From Thermodesulfobacteriota bacterium (GTDB lineage: Bacteria > Desulfobacterota_D > UBA1144 > Nemesobacterales > UBA2774), in assembly GCA_035325995.1 (NCBI GenBank), contig DAOKYU010000006.1:124001-188000 (forward strand): a stretch of DNA of 64,000 bases, given 5' to 3'. A program made the translations under genes and the position numbers. Positions 7,602-17,300 of this stretch are shown piece by piece. Numbering within the stretch: position 1 is the stretch's first letter; each line of letters starts with the position of its first letter. The notes beneath the pieces are model-generated. The model was not told where the DNA came from. It did no database searches and saw only the letters and a program-made list of their open reading frames with translations.

Positions 7602-9272
7602 CTAGGAGCCTCCCCCGTGGATGCCGCCTTCTCTCGCGGCATTGATAGACTTATCCTCATTATCGTTATTATATATTTCTTCGTATTCGCGCAAGCCGTC
7701 ACGTAAGAAATATCCCGTAAAAACGTTCCCCTGTCCAAGCGCCCCCGAAAACCCGGGCTTGTATACGGGAGACGCGAATCCGCTTTCCTCCGAAGCCTCT
7801 TCGGAGCCGCCGTCCCCGCCGCCTCCGACCGGTATCGGCACGTAGAGGAGCTTCATTATATTCCGGCCGTCCTCGGACTTGAATCCGAGGAGACCGCCCA
7901 GGAGATAGAACTTCGAGCGCTCTTCGGACTTCTCAAATGATATCACCGGAATGACGGGCCTCAACTCGAATTTCATTGAAGTTTCGGTCCGCTCGGTCCT
8001 TATAGTGTTCCACAGGATCGACGACATCTGGTTGCCCCGGGCGTCCATACGCCAGACGATTATCTGCCAGAGCGGCGACCAGTTCCGCTCCCTCGGGGGG
8101 TTGTCGCCGAGGAAGGTTTCGAGTATCGACAGGAAATGCAGCCTGCTCGACCCGTCGGGGGCGGTGTAGTAGCTGAATATCGGCCACAGGTGAACGGACT
8201 TTCCGCTCTTGCCCCTTTCGTTCGTGGGGGTATCGACGGTGCTCTTCACGAAGAAGAGGCCGCCGACCGTCTTTTTCCTTTCGTAGTCCTGGAATTTGTA
8301 CATCCTGTACCAGTACATCGGCCAGAGGAACGAGCCCGTTTCGTAGTTCTTTTCCGTCCTCTGCGCGTAGAGGGGGAAGATCCTGTTCGTGTGAATCGAG
8401 CCGCGGGAGATCGTGACGAACGGCCACGGAATGTCCCAGCGCCTGTAGTCCTCGGCCGGGTTGTCGATGACGTTGACGAACGGCCAGAGGTAGGTTTTTT
8501 GCGTCCTCGAAGGGGATTCGATGGAATAGTAGAACGGCATGAACGCCGTCGAGGTTATGCGCTCGCCGTAGAAATCCTTTTCCCTCCGCATGTATATGGG
8601 CCAGAGGGCGAACTCGTCCTTGAAGTCGTCCCCCTTCTGCCGTATGCCGTAAACCGGCCAGAAGCGCCCGCCCGAAACCCCTTCGCCCGAATAAATGCCG
8701 AAGAACGGCCATATAAAATTCCGGTTGGTCATGCCCTCGTCTTTCGTCCTCAGATAAAGCGGGAAGAGAGCGAAGCCTATCTCGTCCTTTCCGTACTTGT
8801 GCTTGATGTTGCCGTAAAGGGGGAAAAATGCGAAGTAGCTCTTTTCGGGCTGCTCGTCCTTCCGCCCGAATATGAAAGGAATGAGCGTGTACTCGTACTC
8901 GCGGAACCCGCTCGGACGGAGGTCGGACTTGTAGTAGAAGAGATAAACCAGGAGCTGGAGCTTCGTGTCGCCCTCGAAGTTCCTGTGCGTGAAGAGCGGG
9001 TAGAGGAAATCGAAGCTCGACCTGTCGCGCGCCTCGTTCTCGAAGTCGTAGAATATGGGCCTGAAGCCGTACTCCGTCGTGTCGGGCGTTTTTTTGTACG
9101 AGACGAACGGCCCGAGGGCGTCCACGGTCTTCGTACCCGTTTCCTCGTCACTGTCGATATAAAGAAGGGGGCCGAGGTTGATCACTTCCTCGCCGTGCGA
9201 CGAAACCTGGGGCAGAAGGCAGAAGAGTACGGCCGCGAGTCCCGCAAAATTTATACCGCTCCAAAAACGCAT
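7602..9272 (-). CDS. Exported WP-repeat protein upstream of mlaEFD
   Basis: Family not recognised. A signal peptide (about 1-26, ending VSSHG) is followed by some fourteen short repeats spaced about 18-20 residues, each with an aromatic-(W/F)-P-(F/I/L/V)-(Y/F) core, for example FIWPFFGIY, RFWPVYGIR, ALWPIYMRR, YLWPFVNVI and FLWPMYWYR, between about residues 65 and 365. The regular alternation of aromatic and polar residues suggests beta strands and possibly an outer-membrane barrel. The Gly-rich C-terminal quarter lacks the repeats. It sits 4 nt before mlaE and would be translated first in the operon, suggesting a role in outer-membrane lipid handling; that is inference. Confidence 0.75.
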   Translation of the reverse strand: MRFWSGINFAGLAAVLFCLLPQVSSHGEEVINLGPLLYIDSDEETGTKTVDALGPFVSYKKTPDTTEYGFRPIFYDFENEARDRSSFDFLYPLFTHRNFEGDTKLQLLVYLFYYKSDLRPSGFREYEYTLIPFIFGRKDEQPEKSYFAFFPLYGNIKHKYGKDEIGFALFPLYLRTKDEGMTNRNFIWPFFGIYSGEGVSGGRFWPVYGIRQKGDDFKDEFALWPIYMRREKDFYGERITSTAFMPFYYSIESPSRTQKTYLWPFVNVIDNPAEDYRRWDIPWPFVTISRGSIHTNRIFPLYAQRTEKNYETGSFLWPMYWYRMYKFQDYERKKTVGGLFFVKSTVDTPTNERGKSGKSVHLWPIFSYYTAPDGSSRLHFLSILETFLGDNPPRERNWSPLWQIIVWRMDARGNQMSSILWNTIRTERTETSMKFELRPVIPVISFEKSEERSKFYLLGGLLGFKSEDGRNIMKLLYVPIPVGGGGDGGSEEASEESGFASPVYKPGFSGALGQGNVFTGYFLRDGLREYEEIYNNDNEDKSINAAREGGIHGGGS

Positions 9273-9340
9273 CTTCTTAAATTTAACCTATCCCTCTCTA
9301 ATATCTATTTAATTTAAGAAATCCCGGGAATGCGCCCCGC

Positions 9341-10435
9341 TCATACGTACCTTCGGGGGATGCGCTTTCCGGTCGTCGATAGTATCTCGTAGGATATGGT
9401 GTCGGCCCACCTCGCCGCGGCGTCGGCCGAAACGTTCCCGTCGCCGAAGAGGACCACCTCGTCCCCGACGGACGCGCCCGGTATGTCGGTGACGTCAATC
9501 ATCGTAAGATCCATGCAGATCGTGCCGGCGACGGGGGCGAGCCCCCCCCTTATCGATACCTTCGCCCTGTTCGACAGGCTCCGCGCGTAGCCGTCGGCAT
9601 AGCCTATCGGGAGCGTCGCGATGACGGACGGCTTTTCGGCGACGTACGTGCCGCCGTAGCTGACCCTCGTTCCTTTCGGGACCTTCTTCGTCTGGATTAT
9701 CCTCGTCTTGAGCTTCATCACCGGCTTGAGACCGGGCACCCCTTCGACGCCAGCGCCGTAGAGGATTATGCCGGGCCGGACGAGGTCCATGTGCGAGGCC
9801 GGGAAGCGCACCGTGGCGACGCTGTTGGCCGAATGAACGTAGCGGGGGGCGAACCCCTTTTCCCTGACGGCGGCGACCGCACCGGCGAAGAGCGCGAGCT
9901 GCCTGTCCGTCGTTTCCGGCGTTTCGAGGAAGGCCGAGGCGAGGTGCGTGAATAAACCTTCCATGTAGATGTTGGTGAGCCCGGCGAGTGCGGCGGCGAA
10001 CTCGCCCGCGTCGGGCGGATCGACCCCGAGCCGCGCCATGCCCGTGTCGATTTTAAGGTGATAGGGCGTCCGCTTCCCGGCGCGCACGGATTCGTAGTCG
10101 AGGGCCCTTGCGGTTTCGAGGGAGTATATAGTGGGCGTGAGCTCGTGCTCGACCGTGACCCAGGCCTCTTCGGGCCTCATCCCGCCGAGGAGGAGTATAG
10201 GGAGCTCGATGCCGTAGTCCCGTAGCTCGACGGCCTCCTCGACCGTGGCGACCCCGAACATATCCGTACCGGCCTCGGCCAGCGCCCCCGCGACCTCGAC
10301 CGCGCCGTGCCCGTAAGCGTCCGCCTTTACTACGGAAAGCACGGCGACGCCGGGTTCGAGCAGAGCCTTTACTACGTTGAAATTATGGATAAGGGAATCG
10401 AGGTTTATCTCAGCCCAGGTCGGTCGCATTTGCAC
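9341..10435 (-). CDS. alr: Alanine racemase
   Basis: PLP enzyme converting L-Ala to D-Ala for peptidoglycan. The PLP lysine lies in VVKADAYGHG near the N-terminus, and the catalytic Tyr in RVSYGGTYVA. The C-terminal domain carries GTICMDLTMIDVTD. 364 residues, normal length. GTG at 10435 is preferred because AGGA is 10 nt upstream; the in-frame ATG 6 nt further in would be 16 nt away. Read in the same direction as the WP-repeat/mla block, with a gap of 68 nt. Confidence 0.93.
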   Translation of the reverse strand: MQMRPTWAEINLDSLIHNFNVVKALLEPGVAVLSVVKADAYGHGAVEVAGALAEAGTDMFGVATVEEAVELRDYGIELPILLLGGMRPEEAWVTVEHELTPTIYSLETARALDYESVRAGKRTPYHLKIDTGMARLGVDPPDAGEFAAALAGLTNIYMEGLFTHLASAFLETPETTDRQLALFAGAVAAVREKGFAPRYVHSANSVATVRFPASHMDLVRPGIILYGAGVEGVPGLKPVMKLKTRIIQTKKVPKGTRVSYGGTYVAEKPSVIATLPIGYADGYARSLSNRAKVSIRGGLAPVAGTICMDLTMIDVTDIPGASVGDEVVLFGDGNVSADAAARWADTISYEILSTTGKRIPRRYV

Positions 10436-10738
10436 TATTAGATTATCCTATTATTGAGTGACGTGGCAACCGGCGGCCCGGAGTGACGATCCAACCATAT
10501 TCGGAAGAATCGCCGAATTAAATCCCCCCTACCCCTACGGCTTCGGCACAGCCTGCGCCGCGGCGGGCCTTTTCCCAAGGGAGGATGAAAAAGACGCGAT
10601 ACAACCCAAGGGACGGGCGGACAAACAGGGATTCGGCATTGGGGACTTTCCTTGTCGGTATGTCGCGGCACTTTGAGACGACACCACACTTCTGTCATCC
10701 TGAACTTGTTTCAGGATCTCGTTTTTATCATTTCGCTG
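10436..10738. other. Intergenic region between alr and the GIY-YIG gene
   Basis: No coding sequence with a ribosome-binding site or recognisable content. It contains the palindromic repeat at 10694-10719. The rest shows nothing I can name. Confidence 0.5.
10694..10719 (+). repeat. GTCAT-type palindromic repeat, copy left of the GIY-YIG gene
   Basis: GTCAT followed by a stem of ATCCTGAA and TTCAGGAT around a 4-nt CTTG loop, ending CT. It begins 45 nt beyond the 3' end of the GIY-YIG gene, and its extended inverted partner is at 11048-11104. Relatives occur at 27732, 36063, 40085 and 62546. Confidence 0.75.
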
Positions 10739-11023
10739 TCATACCACCCCATCGGATAAATCTGCCAGAGTCGGGTTCATCCCCTTGACCAGGTTCCATT
10801 TCCATTCCTTATGCCATCTTTTGAGCTGCTTCTCCCTCGCTATTGCATCAATCATCGAGCCGCCTTCTTCGAAATAAATGAGGTCTGTCAAACTGTATCT
10901 TTTCGTAAACCCGGGGATGTCGCCGAGTTTATGCTCCAGAACTCTCCTTTCGAGATTGTTAGTAACGCCGATGTAGAGAGTTGTCCGTTTCTTGTTACTC
11001 ATAATGTAGATATAGGACGACAT
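10739..11023 (-). CDS. Single-domain GIY-YIG nuclease
   Basis: Stand-alone GIY-YIG endonuclease of the UvrC/URI fold. The two-part motif is present: YIYIM near residue 4, then LYIGVTNNLERRVLEH with the catalytic Arg and His; E is in AIAREKQLKRW. 94 residues is typical for the single-domain family. It is bracketed by two inverted palindromic repeats (10694-10719 and 11048-11104), a layout like that of repeat-associated nucleases or transposases. No partner gene is adjacent. Confidence 0.88.
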   Translation of the reverse strand: MSSYIYIMSNKKRTTLYIGVTNNLERRVLEHKLGDIPGFTKRYSLTDLIYFEEGGSMIDAIAREKQLKRWHKEWKWNLVKGMNPTLADLSDGVV

Positions 11024-11047
11024 TTGTGAACAGTATATTGAAAGATT

Positions 11048-11104
11048 AGATCCTGAAACAAGTTTCCGTCTTCGTTGAAACTACGCCGGACAGGCAGGAT
11101 GACA
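11048..11104 (-). repeat. Extended GTCAT palindrome, copy right of the GIY-YIG gene
   Basis: Begins AGATCCTGAAACAAGTTT and ends AGGATGAC. Read on the minus strand it starts and ends like the compact copy at 10694 but carries about 30 extra nt in the middle. Together the two copies form inverted ends around the nuclease gene. Confidence 0.6.
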
Positions 11105-11239
11105 AATTATAAAAATGACGGACAGTGCGGTTCCGCTACTCACAGCTGCTACGCCAATCATGTAGACATCGCGTACTGTTTGGCAATTAATGAGGGATAC
11201 AATATAATTTCTATCCATGGCCCGAAGGGGCGGTGCGTT

Positions 11240-11707
11240 ATGAGTACGAAACGTATGAGACGTATAAAAGCGTTTGCGAGGAGATTTGCCAAAGCGGCCG
11301 GGCTCGTCCTGCCGCTTGTTCTCCTCTTCCAGATCACCATTCCCGGCGCGGCGCTCTGCCTCCAGGCAAGCGGGAGAGTGTCCGTCGAGGGCTACGTAAA
11401 CGGGCTCTGCACTTACGCCTTCGCCGCGACTTACCAATCGGACGGCGACGACCTCCATTCGCTCGAATGCGCCAACAAGGCCCACCGCCTGGAGTGCGTC
11501 GACATTCCCCTTTCGGGAAAGCGGACGGAGAAGAAGGCGCAAGCACAGAACGACATCGACGCACAGGTATTGGCGCATGCGCTTGCCGTAACCGTCGCGT
11601 ACGCCGCCCCGCGTCCCCCCGTAATCGCGGAGAGGATTCCCATTCCTCCCGGCCGTTTGAAGTCCGAAACGAAGGCCCTCATCAAGTCCACTGTCCTCGT
11701 CTGTTAA
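11240..11707 (+). CDS. Small secreted protein leading the metal-efflux operon
   Basis: Family not recognised with certainty. The open frame begins upstream at 11075, but ATG 11240 is the likely start because AGGGG is 9 nt upstream and it opens a signal peptide (basic N-terminus, then AAGLVLPLVLLFQITIPGAALC). The mature part has a few Cys (GLCTYAF, LECANKAHRLECVD) and a Pro/Arg-rich tail. It lies about 115 nt before czcC in the same orientation. Short exported proteins at this position are common in Czc/Cus-type operons and may be metal chaperones or sensors; that role is inferred. Confidence 0.6.
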   Translation: MSTKRMRRIKAFARRFAKAAGLVLPLVLLFQITIPGAALCLQASGRVSVEGYVNGLCTYAFAATYQSDGDDLHSLECANKAHRLECVDIPLSGKRTEKKAQAQNDIDAQVLAHALAVTVAYAAPRPPVIAERIPIPPGRLKSETKALIKSTVLVC

Positions 11708-11821
11708 ACCCTCGATATAGCTGAGCGCACGGGCCGCCCGACGGCGGAGCTTTATGCATTGCTCCGTCCGAAGGGCCGGCCCCGATTTCTTTCAGGCAAT
11801 CGACAGACGAGGAGAAACAGA

Positions 11822-13189
11822 ATGCATCTCAAAACTGCGGCATTGACAGCCGCGCTGTTCATGACACTTGCGTATTACGCGCCGGCGGAGGAATACGCCC
11901 CTTTGCCCCCCTCCCCTCCGGAGGCCGGGGAAGCCGTTCGGACCGGGACGCCGGAGCCGGCGGCCGGAAGCCCGATAACGCTGCGGCAGGCGCTCGCGCT
12001 CGCCTTGGAGCGGAGCCCCGCGTTAAAGGCCTATTCGCTCGAGATACGGGCGAGGGAGGCCCGCGCCATACAGGAAGGGCTGCCGCCCAACCCAGGCATC
12101 GAGGCATTCGTCGAAGACTTCGGCGGGACGGGGTCGGTCGAGGGTTTCAGGGGCGTGGAAACCACGATACTCCTTAGCCAGCTAGTGCCCTTGAGCGGGC
12201 GGATATCGAAACAGAAGAAGGTGGCGGGGCTCGACGCCGGGCTCGCCGGGTGGGACTACGAGGCCGCGCGCCTCGACGTGCTTACGGACACGGCCAAGGC
12301 CTTCGCCGACCTCGTGGCGGCCGAAAGGCGGCTCGGGATAATGGAGGAGCTGGCGGGGCTTTCGAAGCGAGTCTACGACACGGTGGCCGAGCAGGCGGAC
12401 GCCGGCGGGATTTCGCCCATACAGGCGAAGCGCACGCGGGTCGCCTATTCCCGGACGGAGATAAGCCTCGGACGCGCGAGGCGCGAGGTGGAGGCCGCGA
12501 GAAAGGCCCTGGCGGCGAAGTGGGGGAGCACGAAGGCGGACTTCGGCAAGGCCGAGGGGAGCCTCGACACGCTCCTGCCCGTGCCGCCGTACGAGGACCT
12601 CGCCGCTTATATCGACATGAACCCCGACGTCGCGAGGTGGGCGGCAGAGATGGAAAAGCGGGAGGCCGTCCTCGGCCTCGAAAAGGCGCGCGCCATACCG
12701 GAGCCCGTCGTGAGCGGCGGCTACAGGCGGATAGGCGAGAACGACGACAACGCATTCGTCGTCGGGCTGTCCATACCGTTACCCATATTCGACAGGAACC
12801 AGGGCGCGATCGCCGAGGCCCGAAGGCTTATATCGAAGGGCGAGCACGAAAGGCGCGAGGCCGAGGTAAACGCGGGGGCATCACTCGCCGCCGCGTATGC
12901 GGAGCTCCGGTCTTCATACGAGGCCGCGTCCTTACTCGGGCAGGACGTCGTACCCCGCGCGGAGGAGGCGTACTCGTCCATATTCGAGGGGTACAGGGAG
13001 GGGAAGTTCTCGCTCCTGGACGTCCTCGACGCGCAGAGGACCGTTTTCGATACGAAGCTCGAATACGTGAACGCGCTCGGCGCCTATCACCGCGCGCTCG
13101 CCGACGTCGAGAGGCTTACGGGAAGGCCGCTTAACGAAATGCGGGCATGGCCTGAAATCCCCACCGACAGGGAAGGAGACTCGAAATGA
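11822..13189 (+). CDS. czcC: CzcC-like outer-membrane efflux channel (TolC family)
   Basis: Outer-membrane exit duct of a heavy-metal RND pump. The signal peptide is cleaved near APAEEYAP. Two outer-membrane-efflux-protein repeats follow (about 60-245 and 260-445), the second with GGYRRIGENDDNAFVVGLSIPLP and the YREGKFSLLDVLDAQRT helix typical of CzcC/CusC. Start 11822 is chosen for a GAGGAG 7 nt upstream; an earlier in-frame start at 11759 would spoil the signal peptide. No lipobox Cys. The stop overlaps the next ATG as ATGA. Confidence 0.9.
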   Translation: MHLKTAALTAALFMTLAYYAPAEEYAPLPPSPPEAGEAVRTGTPEPAAGSPITLRQALALALERSPALKAYSLEIRAREARAIQEGLPPNPGIEAFVEDFGGTGSVEGFRGVETTILLSQLVPLSGRISKQKKVAGLDAGLAGWDYEAARLDVLTDTAKAFADLVAAERRLGIMEELAGLSKRVYDTVAEQADAGGISPIQAKRTRVAYSRTEISLGRARREVEAARKALAAKWGSTKADFGKAEGSLDTLLPVPPYEDLAAYIDMNPDVARWAAEMEKREAVLGLEKARAIPEPVVSGGYRRIGENDDNAFVVGLSIPLPIFDRNQGAIAEARRLISKGEHERREAEVNAGASLAAAYAELRSSYEAASLLGQDVVPRAEEAYSSIFEGYREGKFSLLDVLDAQRTVFDTKLEYVNALGAYHRALADVERLTGRPLNEMRAWPEIPTDREGDSK

Positions 13190-14385
13190 AAAAATACGCA
13201 GCAATGACCCCGATATTACTTGCGATAGTGCTCGCGGCGTTCTTCGCGCCGGGATGCGGACAGGGCGAAGCGCCCCCGAAAGAGCCGCAGGGAAACGGCC
13301 AGGCGCACGAAGAAGGTCGCCTCGAGCTCACGCCCGAGGCCCTAGAAACGATAAGCCTCGAAACCGCCGCCGTCGAGATAAGGGCGATCGGCGGAGAGAT
13401 AAGAACCACGGCCGTCATAGAGCCCGACAAGACGCGGATCGCGCACGTGAGCCCGCGCATACCGGGAAGGGTGTCGTCGGTTAACGCCCTTCTCGGCGAC
13501 AGGGTGACGAAAGGCGAGGTGCTGGCCGAGCTCGACAGTATAGAATTGGGGCAGGCGAAGGCGGAGTATCTCAAGGCCGGGGCCGACCTCGAAGTCGCGC
13601 GCGCCAACTTCAAGCGCGAGGAGAGACTTTACGGAAGGCAGATATCCTCCGAGAAGGAATACCTCGACGCGAGGGGGGAATTCCTCCGGGCGGAGGCGGC
13701 TCTCAACGCCTCGGCCGAAACGTTAAGGCTCCTCGGGCTTTCGGACGCGGACGTTAAGGAAATATCGTGGACCGGGCGCAGGTACCAGGCGTCGATATTC
13801 CCTCTGACGGCCCCCTTCGACGGGACGATAATCGAGCAGCACACAGTCCTCGGCGAGCTCATAACGCCCGAGAATAACGCCTACACTATCGTCGATCTCA
13901 CGCACCTGTGGATACAGCTCGACGTCTACGAGAAGGACCTCCGGCACGTCGGCGAGGGGAAGCCGGTGGACGTCGCTGTGGACGCCTACCCCGGCGAGAA
14001 GTTCACGGGCGAGGTGACGTACGTGAGCGACGTCCTCGACGAATCGACGAGGACGGCAAGGGCCCGCGTCGAGATAGAAAACCCGGACGGGCGGCTCAAG
14101 CCCGGCATGTTCGCCTCGGCGCTGATATCCACCCCGGCCGAGGGCGGAGACGCGCTCACCGTGCCCGCGTCGGCCGTGCAGCAGGTGCGCGGGAAACCCG
14201 CCGTCTTCGTCCGCGAGGGCGAGGGGGTTTTCCGGGCGAGAGAGATCACGACAGGGCGCGAGGCGGGCGGATACGTCGAGGTGTCGTCGGGCGTATCCCA
14301 GGGCGACGAGGTCGTGACCGAAGGCGGATTCTACCTGAAATCGCTCATGCTGAGGGACGAGATGGGCGAAGGGCACGCACACTGA
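13186..14385 (+). CDS. czcB: CzcB-like periplasmic adaptor lipoprotein
   Basis: Membrane-fusion protein linking the RND pump to the outer-membrane channel. A lipobox (FFAPGC, Cys about residue 25) marks it as a lipoprotein. It shows the lipoyl/barrel-sandwich halves (IPGRVSSVNALLGDRVTKGEVLAEL and FPLTAPFDGTIIEQHTVLGE) around an alpha-hairpin, followed by beta-barrel and membrane-proximal domains. The C-terminus ends GEGHAH, a small possible metal ligand. ATGA overlap with czcC and 12 nt before czcA indicate one operon. Confidence 0.92.
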   Translation: MKKYAAMTPILLAIVLAAFFAPGCGQGEAPPKEPQGNGQAHEEGRLELTPEALETISLETAAVEIRAIGGEIRTTAVIEPDKTRIAHVSPRIPGRVSSVNALLGDRVTKGEVLAELDSIELGQAKAEYLKAGADLEVARANFKREERLYGRQISSEKEYLDARGEFLRAEAALNASAETLRLLGLSDADVKEISWTGRRYQASIFPLTAPFDGTIIEQHTVLGELITPENNAYTIVDLTHLWIQLDVYEKDLRHVGEGKPVDVAVDAYPGEKFTGEVTYVSDVLDESTRTARARVEIENPDGRLKPGMFASALISTPAEGGDALTVPASAVQQVRGKPAVFVREGEGVFRAREITTGREAGGYVEVSSGVSQGDEVVTEGGFYLKSLMLRDEMGEGHAH

Positions 14386-14397
14386 CGGAGGGCGCCG

Positions 14398-17300
14398 ATG
14401 CTTAACAGAATTCTCGAATTTTCGCTTGGAAACAGGTTTTTGATAATCGTGATCACGCTCCTCCTCGTCGTGGGCGGGGTGATATCGATGCTGAGGCTCC
14501 CCGTGGACGCCGTCCCGGACGTGACGCCGAACCAGGTTCAGGTTTTAACCAATTCTCCCGGGCTGGGCCCGGTGGAAGTCGAGCAGCTCATAACCTTCCC
14601 GGTCGAGACGGCCGTGTCCGGGCTTCCGGGCATCGAGAGCATAAGGTCGGTCTCGAGGTTCGGCCTGTCCTCCGTGACCGTGACGTTCGAAGAAGAGGTA
14701 GACATCTACTTCGCCCGGCAGCTCGTATTCGAGCGGCTGGCCGCGGCCCGCGAGTCGATACCCGAGGGGCTCGGGACCCCCGAGACAGGGCCCATCTCGA
14801 CGGGGCTCGGGGAGATATACCAGTTCGAAGTGAAGGGCGAGGGGTACTCGCTGATGGACCTTCGATCGATATTGGAATGGGACATCGCGTTTAAATTGAA
14901 ATCGGTCCCCGGTGTCGTCGAGGTAAACACCTACGGCGGCGAGCTCAAGACGTACGAGATTCAAATCCATCCCGGAAAGCTGGTGTCGTACGGCCTCTCG
15001 ATTAACGACGTCTTCGACGCCCTCGAAGAGAACAACCGGAATGCGGGCGGGGCCTACATCGAGCGGAGTCAGGAGCAGTACCTCGTCCGCGGCGAGGGGC
15101 TTATAACGAGCCTGGTCGACATAGAGAACATAGTCCTCGCTGCCGGGAGCGAGGGGACGCCCGTTTACGTCAGGGACGTCGCCGACGTGAGATTCGCACC
15201 GATGGTGAGGCAGGGCGCCGTGACGAGGGACGGGCGCGGCGAGATCGTGACAGGCGTAGTGATGATGCTCATAGGCGAGAACTCGCGGGCGGTCGTCAAC
15301 CGCGTGAAGGACAAGGTGGAGGAGATAAGGGCGTCCCTCCCGCCCGGGGTCGAGATAGACACGTACTACGATAGAACCGACCTCGTCAGGAAGACGATAA
15401 GGACGGTCGCCACGAACCTGACCGAAGGGGCGGTGCTGGTGATCGCGGTCCTCTTCATACTGCTGGGGAACCTCCGTGCGGGGCTGATAGTCGCTTCGGC
15501 CATACCGCTTTCGATGCTCATAGCGTTCACGGGGATGAACTACTTCGGCATATCGGCCAACCTCATGAGCCTCGGGGCGATAGATTTCGGGCTCATCGTG
15601 GACGGCTCGGTCGTGATGATAGAGAACATCGTCAGGAAGCTGTCAGGCGACGGGCCGCCCGGCGGCGCTCCGGCGAAACCGGAGGGGATAAAGGAGACGA
15701 TACTCGCCGCGGGGAAGGAGGTCCTCCGGCCTATCATGTTCGCCGTCGGCATAATCATCATCGTCTACATCCCGATACTCTCGCTCGGCGGCGTCGAGGG
15801 GAAGATGTTCAGGCCCATGGCGCTGACCGTAATCCTCGCCCTCCTCGGCTCGCTCGTGCTGTCGTTCACCCTCATGCCCGTCCTCGCGTCGTTCTTCCTC
15901 AAAAGGGGAAAGGGCGACCACGAGACGTTCCTCATAAGGAAGCTGAAGAGGGTCTACCTCCCCCTTCTCGACAGGACGATAAAGCGCCCGAAGAGGACCG
16001 CGGCGATCGCCGGAGGAGTGTTCGCCGCAAGCCTTTTACTCGTGCCGTTCATGGGTGCCGAGTTCATACCGAGGCTCGACGAGGGCTCGATTGCGCTCCA
16101 GGCGTGGCGCCTCCCGAGCGTCTCGTTAGAAGAGTCGGTCCGCAACACGACGATGATAGAGAAGGTGCTCGGGAAATTCCCCGAGGTGAAGACGGTGATT
16201 TCACGGACGGGGCGGCCCGAGATCGCTACCGACCCGATGGGGGTCGAGACGAGCGACATATACGTCATCCTGAAGCCGGAAGAGGAATGGAAGACGGCGG
16301 ACACCAAGGCCGGGCTCGTGGAGAAGATGAACGAGGAGCTCGAAAAGTCGGTGCCTGGGACGTCGTTCAGCTATTCCCAGCCCATAGAGCTCAGGGTGCA
16401 GGAGCTTATAGCAGGCGTAAGGTCCGACGTCGCGATAAATATCTACGGCGACGACCTCGAAAGACTGAAAGACCTCGGCGACGAGGTGGTGCGCGCGGTG
16501 TCGCGCGTCACCGGGGCGGCCGACACGAAGGCAGAGCAGGTCGCCGGGCTCCCCTACCTCCGCGTGATGGTAGACAGGAACGCCATCGCCCGCTACGGCA
16601 TAAACGCCGGGCAAGTGATGGACGCCGTCGAGTCGATAGGCGGGAAGGAGGCCGGGCAGGTGCTCGAAGGGCAGAGGCGCTTCGCCATGCAGGCGCGCAT
16701 CGCCCCCGGGGACAGGGCCGACGTCGAGCGTATAAAGGACATACGCATCGCGTCGCCCGACGGGAAGCTTATCCCCCTTTCTCAGCTCGCCGAAGTGCGC
16801 ATCGAGGAAGGCCCGGCGCAGATAAGCCGCGAGAGCGTGCACCGCAGGCTGTCCGTCGAGACGAACGTGCGCGGGCGCGACCTCGCGGGGTTCGTCGAGG
16901 ACGCCAGGGCCGAGGTGGCGAGGGACGTAAAGCTGCCGGCGGGCTACTGGATCGAATGGGGCGGGCAGTTCGAGAACCTCGAGCGCGCGAGCTCGACCCT
17001 GGCGATAGCGGTGCCGATAGCGCTCTTCCTCATATTCGTGCTTCTCTACACGGCTTTCGGCTCCACGCGTCCGGCGCTCCTCATTTACCTGAACGTCCCG
17101 CTAGCGGCGACGGGAGGGGTGCTCGCGCTCTTTCTGCGCGGGATGCCGTTCAGCATATCCGCCGGTGTCGGTTTCATCGCCCTCTTCGGCATAGCGGTGC
17201 TTAACGGGGTCGTCCTGATGTCGTACATAATCCAGCTAAAGAAAGAGGGCAAGAGCGCGTCAGACGCCGCCCGCGAGGGCGCTGGAATCAGGCTCAGGCC

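Noticed and set aside
16104..17204. Long antisense/other-frame open frames (also 22898-24472, 59105-60706, 59937-61208, 37166-38119)
   Set aside because: They overlap well-supported genes, are rich in Arg, Gly, Pro or Ala as expected from GC-rich shadow frames, and show no family features.
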